From: Microcoleus sp. FACHB-672
GTDB taxonomy: Bacteria; Cyanobacteriota; Cyanobacteriia; Cyanobacteriales; Oscillatoriaceae
NCBI RefSeq assembly: GCF_014695725.1
Contig: NZ_JACJOU010000026.1
Location: 62,001-126,000 of the forward strand
DNA length: 64,000 nucleotides
Reading direction: 5' to 3'
The notes under the pieces are model-generated. The model ran no database searches and had not been told where the DNA came from. It saw only the letters and a list, made by a program, of their open reading frames with translations. A program made the translations under genes and the position numbers. Positions 54,513-62,121 of this stretch are shown piece after piece. The stretch's first letter is position 1; each line of letters begins with the position of its first letter.

Positions 54513-55295
54513 ATGCGTTTTTTTAATCGGGTCACACTTCAGACACCAGAAAGTGTAGAACTGGAATTCACACTAGCCGGCATTGGAAATCGATCCTTGG
54601 CGCTGCTAATCGATTATTTGATCTGGGGTTTAATTCTCTTTCTAGTTTTGATTGTCTGGTATTTTTTTGCAACTCAGTTAGTTGATTTGTTGGACACACT
54701 GATCAACATTAACGATCTGCAACTGTGGCTGATCTCGATTTGGATTCTGATTACATTCTTTATCTATGTGGGGTATTTTGTTTTCTTTGAAACCCTATGG
54801 CAAGGGCAAACACCGGGCAAACGCTTTGCTGGGATTCGCGTAATTCGAGATGATGGGCGCACAGTTGGATTGCAACAAGCGACGTTGCGGGCGCTGCTGC
54901 GGCCTGTTGATGATACTTTGTTTATCGGAGCAGTTTTGATAATGCTGACTCGCCGGGAGAAACGCTTAGGAGATATGGCAGCCGGCACGGTGGTGATTCA
55001 AGCAGATCGAGCAGTTGCACCGGCACGCTTTCCCATATCTGAGCCGGCACAACAGCTAGCAGAACAGTTGCCATATTTGGCCAATTTACCTGCGTTGCTA
55101 CCAGACGACTTTGCCGTTATTCGAGAGTATTTGCAACGGCGTAGCGCGATGGAACCCAAAGCTAAATCTGAATTAAGCCGGCAGCTAGCGAGTCAGGTTA
55201 AAAATGTAATTGCCTTAGAAGAGTTACGAGAGAAAGTCAGCGCTGACGTGTTTCTAGAAGCTGTGTATCTGGCTTATCAATCGAATAGGACTTAA
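54513..55295 (+). CDS. RDD-family membrane protein
   Basis: A 260-residue protein with an RDD domain: GNRSLALLIDYLIW (Arg-Asp pattern), GQTPGKRFAGIRVIRDDGR and RREKRLGDMAAGTVVIQ. Three membrane helices lie in residues 25-140. The C-terminal 100 residues are soluble and helical. RDD proteins are proposed transporters or membrane regulators; the partner genes suggest a shared envelope complex with the MoxR/DUF58/SpoIIM proteins. AGG lies four bases before ATG. Confidence 0.88.
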   Translation: MRFFNRVTLQTPESVELEFTLAGIGNRSLALLIDYLIWGLILFLVLIVWYFFATQLVDLLDTLININDLQLWLISIWILITFFIYVGYFVFFETLWQGQTPGKRFAGIRVIRDDGRTVGLQQATLRALLRPVDDTLFIGAVLIMLTRREKRLGDMAAGTVVIQADRAVAPARFPISEPAQQLAEQLPYLANLPALLPDDFAVIREYLQRRSAMEPKAKSELSRQLASQVKNVIALEELREKVSADVFLEAVYLAYQSNRT

Positions 55296-55408
55296 GAAAA
55301 AATGAGGGGAGAAATACATCATCACCCTCATCTATTCATTGCTCAGAAATACTAGGCACTGGGCATTGGGCATTGGGCGCTTAGAAACACTCAGCACTCA
55401 GATGTTAA

Positions 55409-56536
55409 TCACCGGCCACCCGTTAAGAAACTCTTACTCAGGCGTTTAATTGCACGATCTGCTACATCAGAGTAACGCAAGTCTCCACACAAGACTCTCC
55501 CTAGCGTCTGAGTGGCTGCGGGGCGCTTGACACCAACTCTATAAGCAACACCGGGGAATTGGAAGAAGACGCCCGATAAGCGCTGCGCCCAAACCATATC
55601 ACTGCCCCATTCTTCCTGGATCGTCTGGGTGTATTTTTCCAAAGCATCACCGGCACCAGAAAGTGCCCGATCAATTGCTTCTGAGGCTTTTAAACCACTA
55701 AACATTGAAGGGCGAATTCCTTCTGCCGTAAACGGATCAACCACACAAGCTGCTTCGCCAGCTAAAACGGCATTTTGGGTGTGCAGCTTTTGGTTGCCAT
55801 CCCACAAACAAAGTGGATGAGTGTATTGCTTGCCTGTGCCGGCATTCAAACCCAACCCAGCCGCATACTCAGCTAAAACGCTGTTGAAATCTTTCGGGTC
55901 ACCGCCTCGGAAAGTGCTAATCCCAATCGAATAGCCATCTGCTTTCGAGAAGTTCCAAATAAACCCATTTTTCTGCAAGCCAAATTCAAAATTGACTAGC
56001 GGATTGGTTGCCGCTTGCGCGGAGTCAATTTCCAATGCGCCGGCTAACCGCTTTTTTGGTTCCTTGAAGCGCAACCACTTGGCCATTGGCCCTTTGGCTC
56101 CATCCGCTGCAATCAAATAACGACCTTCAACCGGCCCATTTGCCGTATTTACTTGCCAACGGTCATTTTTGAACTCAATGCCGGTGACTTCCGTATTGTC
56201 TCGCAGTTCGGCTCCCTGGCTTTGTGCTTGCTGGATCAGGAAGTGGTCAAATACATCCCGCCGCACCATCCAAATTGGCTCTTTGACTTGCAGATCCACT
56301 TCCACAGGATCTTCCATCTTCCAAGTGGAGCGCACTCGGTTAACTTTTAAAGAAATCGCTGGCGAAAAATCAAAATCAAACCACTCAGCAATCGCGGGAG
56401 ACACCCCACCGCTGCAGGGTTTATATCGTGGCAGAGATTCTTTTTCCAGCACAAGAACCGAGCGCCCTCGCTTTGCCAAGTGATAAGCAGCAGTTCCACC
56501 GGCGGGTCCTGCACCGACAATGATGCAATCAAACAT
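55409..56536 (-). CDS. Geranylgeranyl reductase-family flavoprotein
   Basis: A 375-residue FAD-dependent oxidoreductase. It starts with the dinucleotide-binding motif CIIVGAGPAGGTAAYHLAKRG, then PRYKPCSGGVSP typical of the geranylgeranyl reductase family, the GD-type motif AVLAGEAACVVDPFTAEGI and a lipid-side C-terminal domain. Relatives reduce isoprenoid double bonds in chlorophyll, tocopherol or archaeal lipids. It may not be ChlP itself, which is usually longer (about 400 residues). It is monocistronic by spacing. The exact substrate is unknown. Confidence 0.88.
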   Translation of the reverse strand: MFDCIIVGAGPAGGTAAYHLAKRGRSVLVLEKESLPRYKPCSGGVSPAIAEWFDFDFSPAISLKVNRVRSTWKMEDPVEVDLQVKEPIWMVRRDVFDHFLIQQAQSQGAELRDNTEVTGIEFKNDRWQVNTANGPVEGRYLIAADGAKGPMAKWLRFKEPKKRLAGALEIDSAQAATNPLVNFEFGLQKNGFIWNFSKADGYSIGISTFRGGDPKDFNSVLAEYAAGLGLNAGTGKQYTHPLCLWDGNQKLHTQNAVLAGEAACVVDPFTAEGIRPSMFSGLKASEAIDRALSGAGDALEKYTQTIQEEWGSDMVWAQRLSGVFFQFPGVAYRVGVKRPAATQTLGRVLCGDLRYSDVADRAIKRLSKSFLTGGR

Positions 56537-56641
56537 CTTTAGGTAATTGTTAATTGTTAATTACTAATTGCCAGCTCTCATGTGTAAGTTACCGGATAAA
56601 ATCTTCCTCAACTTTACACATTTGAGCGCTGAGCGTTAATT

Positions 56642-57190
56642 TTAGACCGTCGTGATATCTTTTTCTTTTTCTGCTAGCAATTCCTCAACCCTTGCGATGT
56701 ACTTATCCGTCAGCTTTTGAATTTTATCTTGCAAATCCCGCGATTCATCTTCTGTAATGTCTCCATTCTTCTCCTGCTTGCGAGTAGAATCGACACCATC
56801 GCGCCGGATATTGCGAATCGAAACTTTTCCTTCTTCCGCATATTTCGCAGCAATCTTAACCAATTCCTTGCGGCGATCACTCGTTAGCGGCGGAATGTTC
56901 AACCGAATCACTGATCCATCGTTATTGGGTGTCAAACCGACATCTGACAGAGAAATTGCCTTCTCAATCGTGTTCAAGCTGCCGCGATCATAGGGCTGAA
57001 TCGTGATCGTGGTTGAATCCGGTGTGCTGATATTCGCTAAGGATTTGAGCGCGGTTGGAGTGCCGTAATACTCCACCGTCACCCGATCAAGCAGCGACGC
57101 ATTCGCGCGACCTGTGCGAATTGTATTAAACGAGCGTTGAGTTGACTCAACGGCCTTTTGCATATGGCTTTCAACGTCAGCTAACTTCAC
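56642..57190 (-). CDS. frr: Ribosome recycling factor
   Basis: It splits post-termination ribosomes together with EF-G. The 182-residue product has the family signatures [53 protein letters not shown] and [10 protein letters not shown] choose GTG 57190 ([16 protein letters not shown]) because GGGAGG lies six bases upstream and this matches the normal N-terminus; a frame to 57265 exists but runs inside pyrH. The start overlaps the pyrH end by 14 bases, so the two are co-transcribed. Confidence 0.96.
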   Translation of the reverse strand: MKLADVESHMQKAVESTQRSFNTIRTGRANASLLDRVTVEYYGTPTALKSLANISTPDSTTITIQPYDRGSLNTIEKAISLSDVGLTPNNDGSVIRLNIPPLTSDRRKELVKIAAKYAEEGKVSIRNIRRDGVDSTRKQEKNGDITEDESRDLQDKIQKLTDKYIARVEELLAEKEKDITTV

Positions 57191-57905
57191 AAAAACCTCC
57201 CACAATTGTTCCGACAGGTTCACCCATAACTGCTCGGTGGATGTTGCCTCCGACCGAAATATCAAAGACCATGATAGGAATGCTGTTTTCTTTACACAGC
57301 GCGATGGCTGTACTGTCCATCACCCGCAGGTCATGGGCCAAAACATGGCCATAGGTCAAGCTTTTAAACCGGCGAGCGCCTGGATTGAGATGGGGATCGG
57401 AATCATAAATCCCGTCTACCTTGGTCGCTTTAAAAATTACATTGGCATCAATTTCAGCAGCCCGTAAAGCGGCTGTTGTGTCCGTGGTAAAGAAAGGGTT
57501 TCCAGAGCCGGCACCAAAAATCACAGTCCGTCCCTTTTCTAAGTGGCGAATCGCACGCCGCCGAATATATGGCTCTGCCACTTCCTGCATCGCGATAGCT
57601 GTTTGCACCCGCGTTGGCACCCCAACTTTTTCTAGGGCATCTTGTAAGGTCATGGCATTCATGACTGTAGCAATCATGCCGATGTAGTCTGCTGTGGCCC
57701 GATCCATCCCCGCAGAAGCCCCTTTGACTCCCCGAAAGATATTACCGCCACCGACTACAATGGCTATTTGGACGCCACTAGCCGCGACATCGGCCACCTG
57801 TTGAGCGATTTCATGAACCACTACTGGATCGATGCCATAGCCCAGGTCGCCCATTAGGGCTTCACCGCTCAGCTTCAGCAGAATCCGCCGATAAACTATC
57901 CCCAT
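57177..57905 (-). CDS. pyrH: Uridylate kinase
   Basis: UMP kinase of pyrimidine nucleotide synthesis: UMP + ATP to UDP + ADP. The 242-residue product has the amino-acid-kinase fold motifs [52 protein letters not shown] and [16 protein letters not shown]. Normal length and start (ATG 57905). The pyrH-frr order is the widely conserved one. It ends inside the frr start region. Confidence 0.97.
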   Translation of the reverse strand: MGIVYRRILLKLSGEALMGDLGYGIDPVVVHEIAQQVADVAASGVQIAIVVGGGNIFRGVKGASAGMDRATADYIGMIATVMNAMTLQDALEKVGVPTRVQTAIAMQEVAEPYIRRRAIRHLEKGRTVIFGAGSGNPFFTTDTTAALRAAEIDANVIFKATKVDGIYDSDPHLNPGARRFKSLTYGHVLAHDLRVMDSTAIALCKENSIPIMVFDISVGGNIHRAVMGEPVGTIVGGFCEVS

Positions 57906-58037
57906 GCTGCGACTATGTTATTAACGTCAAATTCCTCCACCTTAAGATACCAGTAGAGGGGCATTTTGCAACGTTTCTACTCAAAATCCCAAAGAAAAAA
58001 TAGGGGCTAGATGAGAAATCTCTCTAATCCTCAATGC

Positions 58038-58093
58038 CCCTACCTTTAGGTTGGCGAAGCCTTGACCCTACCTTTAGGTTGGCGAAGCCTTGA
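58038..58093. repeat. Perfect 28-bp tandem duplication
   Basis: A 28-base unit beginning CCCTACCTTTAGG and ending AAGCCTTGA is repeated exactly twice (58038-58065 and 58066-58093), followed by CCC of a third. It lies just after the thioredoxin-like gene on the minus strand, in noncoding sequence. It is not a CRISPR array: there is no spacer. Confidence 0.9.
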
Positions 58094-58106
58094 CCCATGC
58101 CCTTCA

Positions 58107-58652
58107 TTACTGTCTCCACTTGACAGAGCAGCCGATTGCTTCGGTGAAGGCAACACTCACCGGCTCTCCCTGAAGCAATTGTGTCAGTGCGTTCCGTAAA
58201 TAAGGCACTCCCACTGCTTCTGGGTCATTAGCATTATCATCAATTTGTCCCCGGTAACGCACGAGGCCGTTTGTGTCTAACAAAAATACCTCAGGCGTTT
58301 TCTGTACTCCAAAGCAGTGAGCCACATCTTGGGTGACATCCCGAATATAGGGAAAATTCACTTGATTGCTGGCTGCGAAGGTTTTCATATTCTCAAAGCT
58401 ATCTTCGGGGTACTGGATCGCGTCATTGGCGTTAATCCCGATTAAAGTAAAGCCTTGAGCTTGAAAATCCGCTTGAATTTGTTTGAGCCGGTCGAGATAG
58501 AGGCGCACATAAGGGCAGTGATTGCACATGAATATGACGCCTACAGCCCGAAAACTTTCGAGATATCGGGCTAAATGGTGTACCGTATCGTCAATTCCCG
58601 GCAGTTCAAAATCGGGAGCGTAGCTGCCAATCGGAGTATCTGTCATTTCCAT
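58107..58652 (-). CDS. Thioredoxin-like/AhpC-TSA family protein
   Basis: A 181-residue thioredoxin-fold protein. It begins GSYAPDFELPGIDDTVHHL, as peroxiredoxin/TlpA proteins do, and has the redox-type motif MCNHCPYV (CxxC). KTPEVFLLDTNGLVRYRG supplies the cis-Pro region. There is no signal peptide, so it is cytosolic. The substrate is not determinable. ATG 58646 (MTDTPIG) is an alternative start two codons in. Confidence 0.88.
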   Translation of the reverse strand: MEMTDTPIGSYAPDFELPGIDDTVHHLARYLESFRAVGVIFMCNHCPYVRLYLDRLKQIQADFQAQGFTLIGINANDAIQYPEDSFENMKTFAASNQVNFPYIRDVTQDVAHCFGVQKTPEVFLLDTNGLVRYRGQIDDNANDPEAVGVPYLRNALTQLLQGEPVSVAFTEAIGCSVKWRQ

Positions 58653-58749
58653 GAGAACTCACTTTCCATCGCGCGTAAATCACAATAACTCATATCACTG
58701 TCATCGGCCATCGTCGTTTTTACGCAATTGACCGATGACAAATGACCAG

Positions 58750-59661
58750 CTACCAGCCTTGAGCCAACGCTTGGTATCCAATAAGTTTATAAACCAGTTT
58801 GGCCGCTGTGAATTCTGAAACCACGGAATCGGCAACCGGCGCTAATTCCATCACGTCACAGCCAATCACTTCGTGGGATTTGCACACTCGGCGTAAAAAG
58901 GTTGTCAAACTGTACCAATTCAACCCGCCCGGTTCTGGGGTGCCAACGCCCGGTATTAAAGTGGGATCAAGTCCATCAAGATCAATTGTGAAAAATACCC
59001 GTTTTGTGGGGATGCTGGCAATCGCGCGTTCCATCCAATCGGGTTGGCTGACAATATCGCGTGCTCGGAACACCGGCAGCTGTTTTTCTTTGATCAGATC
59101 GGCTTCTTCTTTACAAATGCTGCGAATGCCGATTTGTAAAGTTGGCAAACCCATATCTACGATCCGACGCATTACACAGGCGTGGTTGTGAATCGATCCG
59201 TGGTATTCATGGCGTAAATCCCCGTGAGCGTCGATTTGAACGACAGTAAACGGTTCATTTGGATAGGCCATCCGATAAGCTTCTACAACGCCGGTGGTGA
59301 TACTGTGTTCGCCACCCAAGGCAATAACAAATTTACCTTCTTGAATCAGATGGTAAATTGTCTTGCTGGTCACTTCCAGCATTTCCTCTGAGGAAACGGA
59401 CTGGCCATTGCGGGTATCTGCGATTGCGGAATGAGTGAAAATTCCTACTTCATAGCAGATTTCCCGATCTAATTCCTCGTCATAGCATTCAAGCTGATCC
59501 GAGGCATTGAGAAGGTGAGCCGGCCCGTTTTCGCAACCTCGCCGATAGGTGGTTGTTGCTTCGTATGGAATGGGCAAAATGACGACGCGGGACTCATCGT
59601 AGGCAACCTCGATCTCAGACCCAAGAAATGGCTGCAAAGCAGCAGAAGTTTGAACCGGCAT
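58750..59661 (-). CDS. speB: Agmatinase-type ureohydrolase
   Basis: A 303-residue Mn-dependent hydrolase of the arginase/agmatinase family. The metal-binding signatures are GGEHSIT, QIDAHGDLR with SIHNHA, and TIDLDGLDPTLIPG. Agmatinase would yield putrescine and urea; related cyanobacterial enzymes hydrolyse other guanidino compounds, so the symbol is provisional. The start ATG 59661 gives MPVQTSAALQPFLG. No polyamine genes adjoin. Confidence 0.85.
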   Translation of the reverse strand: MPVQTSAALQPFLGSEIEVAYDESRVVILPIPYEATTTYRRGCENGPAHLLNASDQLECYDEELDREICYEVGIFTHSAIADTRNGQSVSSEEMLEVTSKTIYHLIQEGKFVIALGGEHSITTGVVEAYRMAYPNEPFTVVQIDAHGDLRHEYHGSIHNHACVMRRIVDMGLPTLQIGIRSICKEEADLIKEKQLPVFRARDIVSQPDWMERAIASIPTKRVFFTIDLDGLDPTLIPGVGTPEPGGLNWYSLTTFLRRVCKSHEVIGCDVMELAPVADSVVSEFTAAKLVYKLIGYQALAQGW

Positions 59662-59876
59662 GGCAGAAGTAATAAAAAGCGAGTTGCAACATTTCGATCC
59701 TTACATACTGTGCTGCGGTTGGTACACTCTCCTGAGACCCCTGATAACGATGTGCGCTTGCCTGATCGCAATCAAAGGGGTGCTGCGGCTAATGGCATTC
59801 TTCTGGAATTTATTACAAAATTTTAAGAAGACGCCCGCTGACGATTGGCCATTAGCTTTTAGATAATTTTTCTCCC

Positions 59877-60824
59877 ATGACTTTCTCTGCTGCAACCCCA
59901 TCAACCCCTGCTGCCGGCACGACTGCAAACACTCACACCTGGACTTGGCGAGGCTTTCCCATCTGTTACCAAACCCAAGGCGAGGAAGGGCCAGTGGTTG
60001 TCCTTATACATGGTTTTGGGGCTTCTTGTGGCCACTGGCGCAAAAACCTGTCGGTGTTAGCGGCCAATTGCCGCGTCTACGCCTTAGATTTAATTGGCTT
60101 TGGTGGCTCAGCTAAACCTACCCCAGGCCCTGAAATTTCCTACACGTTTGAAACGTGGGGACAGCAAATTGCAGATTTCTGCCGAGAAGTTGCCGGCACT
60201 CCCGCTTTTTTAATCGGCAATTCCATCGGTTGTATTGCCGCAATGCAAGCGGCTGTTGATCATCCCGATATTGCCTTGGGGGTGGCGCTGCTAAACTGTT
60301 CCTTGCGGCTGCTGCATGATCGCAAACGCGCCCAACTTCCCTGGTATCGCAGCTTGGGTGCACCCATTGCACAGAAAATTCTAGGGATCAACTGGATAAG
60401 CCAGCTATTTTTTAACCGGCTCGCTACACCGGCAACCGTGCGGAAGATTCTTTTGCAAGCCTATAAGCGCCCAGAAGCCGTGACAGACGAACTTATTGAG
60501 ATGCTCCTCGTGCCGGCTCGTGATCCGGGTGCGGTGGGCGTATTTGTGGCGTTTACCGCCTATTCTCATGGGCCGCTGCCAGAGGATTTGCTGCCTCAGC
60601 TACTTTGTCCGGCGCTGATGTTATGGGGAACCGCAGATCCGTGGGAGCCGGTGGCGTTGGGGCGACAGTTGGCCCAGTTTTCTACTGTACAGAAGTTCAT
60701 TCCCTTGGAGGGAGTGGGCCACTGTCCTCAAGATGAAGCGCCAGAGTTGGTCAATCCAATTTTGCAGCAATGGATTTTGGAGCAGTCAGAGTTGCTAGAT
60801 GCGCGTAATTCAGGTCACTTTTGA
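59877..60824 (+). CDS. Alpha/beta-fold hydrolase
   Basis: A 315-residue hydrolase. The oxyanion segment is VVLIHGFGASCGHW, the nucleophile elbow GNSIG (Ser), the acid in LWGTADPWEP and the catalytic His in GVGHCPQDEAP. A typical cyanobacterial paralogue group of unknown substrate, often related to chlorophyll- or ester-hydrolysing enzymes. There is no signal peptide. It starts at ATG 59877, divergent from speB. A 10-bp hairpin follows 45 bases after the stop. Confidence 0.9.
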   Translation: MTFSAATPSTPAAGTTANTHTWTWRGFPICYQTQGEEGPVVVLIHGFGASCGHWRKNLSVLAANCRVYALDLIGFGGSAKPTPGPEISYTFETWGQQIADFCREVAGTPAFLIGNSIGCIAAMQAAVDHPDIALGVALLNCSLRLLHDRKRAQLPWYRSLGAPIAQKILGINWISQLFFNRLATPATVRKILLQAYKRPEAVTDELIEMLLVPARDPGAVGVFVAFTAYSHGPLPEDLLPQLLCPALMLWGTADPWEPVALGRQLAQFSTVQKFIPLEGVGHCPQDEAPELVNPILQQWILEQSELLDARNSGHF

Positions 60825-60869
60825 TTGATTAACTACTCTACTGATTAAAAAGATTTTGGAAGCCAGCTA

Positions 60870-60899
60870 TCAATCCTGAAACATCAATGTCAGGATTGA
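60870..60899 (+). terminator. Hairpin after the alpha/beta hydrolase gene
   Basis: TCAATCCTGA (60870-60879) pairs perfectly with TCAGGATTGA (60890-60899) over a 10-base loop. There is no T-tract after it, so it may be a weak or factor-aided terminator. Confidence 0.4.
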
Positions 60900-61351
60900 A
60901 CGTGCCGGTAACCCGGCAATTTACTGAGCAGTGTCCACTGTGCTTTCTATAAACCAGCCATAGGTATAGTTGCCGGTTTTAGGCGCTCGCTTACCCTGAT
61001 GCCTATTGGTCAAGTCAAGTGGTTGTCAGTGGGAGCTGTTGATGCATGATTTTCCACAGTGAACGGTCTATCACGACTTTTAATTGCTCTCAATGAGGCG
61101 CTGAAATAAATAGAAATTCGTTTCGTTTCATAATTGGTTTTGCTAGTGTTATTTTTACTTAAGCTTAAATTTCTAAAGGCAATAAGAATTCTTTTTAAGA
61201 ATCCAAAACTTTAGTTAAATTGGGATAATTTTTGAATCTAAAATTTAAAATCTAAAATTTAGAATTCAATAATCTGCCGATTGGCAGACGGAGAGAGCCG
61301 GCCAAATAGAGTATCTTGTTGGGAACTTTATCATAGTGAGGAAAAGCAACT
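60900..61351. other. Noncoding region before the rhomboid gene
   Basis: No gene is seen. It holds dispersed A/T repeats around 61233-61267 (AAAATTTAAAATC words) and a small hairpin TCTGCC-GATT-GGCAGA at 61273-61288 shortly before the rhomboid start. Confidence 0.4.
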
Positions 61352-62074
61352 GTGGTTCCCTTACGCGATGTAAATCCAGTCCGCATCACCCCATACGTTA
61401 CTTACGGGTTGATTATCACCAATATCTTGGTATTTATTTATGAGATAACTTTGCCTCCGCCGGTGCTTGAGTCCTTTTTCAGAACTTGGGCTGTGGTTCC
61501 TAGAGACTTAACAATGGTCTTGGAAGGAACAGGCGTGGGATCTTCCCCTTTTCCGGAATGGCTGACCCTGATTAGCTCCCAATTTCTACACGGTGGCTTT
61601 CTCCACATCGCCGGCAATATGCTATTCCTCTGGATTTTTGGCAACAACGTAGAGGAATCTTTAGGTCATATCAAATACCTGATTTTTTACCTGGGTTGCG
61701 GTGTACTTGCCGCCCTAACTCAATGGTTTTTTGCCAGTGGCTCTGATATCCCTTCTCTGGGTGCAAGTGGAGCAATTGCCGGCGTGATGGGAGCGTATAT
61801 TCTCAAATATCCCAAGGCAGAGATTGTCACCTTAATTCCCCTCGGTTTCTTTTCAACCCTGGCTCGCATTCCTGCTTACTTCTTTCTGGGTTTTTGGTTT
61901 GTGCAGCAAGCATTTAACGGCATCGTTGGTCTGAATGCGCCGGCAGATATCGGGATGCAAGGTGGCGGCATCGCTTATTGGGCGCACGCCGGCGGCTTTG
62001 TTTTTGGAGCCATTTTAGGGCCGTTGCTTGGCTTATTTAATGATTCAAAAGAGTCAAGGGCTGAACAACTTTAG
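61352..62074 (+). CDS. Rhomboid-family intramembrane serine protease
   Basis: A 240-residue membrane protein with about six helices. The catalytic Ser is in SLGASGAIAGVMG (GxSG) and the His in YWAHAGGFVFGA; the loop GGFLHIAGNMLFLWIFGNNVEE is the typical HxxxN segment. It would cleave membrane helices within the bilayer. The start at GTG 61352 has GAGG ten bases upstream. It is convergent with the second Wzc-like gene, and a 14-bp A/T hairpin separates them. Confidence 0.94.
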   Translation: MVPLRDVNPVRITPYVTYGLIITNILVFIYEITLPPPVLESFFRTWAVVPRDLTMVLEGTGVGSSPFPEWLTLISSQFLHGGFLHIAGNMLFLWIFGNNVEESLGHIKYLIFYLGCGVLAALTQWFFASGSDIPSLGASGAIAGVMGAYILKYPKAEIVTLIPLGFFSTLARIPAYFFLGFWFVQQAFNGIVGLNAPADIGMQGGGIAYWAHAGGFVFGAILGPLLGLFNDSKESRAEQL

Positions 62075-62079
62075 ATTTG

Positions 62080-62120
62080 AGATTTTAGATTTTGGATGCG
62101 TTATCTAAAATCTAAAATCT
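62080..62120. terminator. A/T-rich hairpin between convergent genes
   Basis: AGATTTTAGATTTT (62080-62093) and AAAATCTAAAATCT (62107-62120) are perfectly complementary with a 13-base loop. It belongs to the dispersed AAAATCTAAAATC repeat family and sits where a two-way terminator is expected. Confidence 0.5.
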
Positions 62121-62121
62121 A

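Noticed and set aside
57191-57265. Longer N-terminus of ribosome recycling factor
   Set aside because: It would lie inside pyrH; GGGAGG before GTG 57190 and the family N-terminus support the shorter form.
58038-58093. Possible CRISPR repeat pair
   Set aside because: The two 28-base units are directly adjacent with no spacer and no cas genes are nearby; it is a simple tandem duplication.
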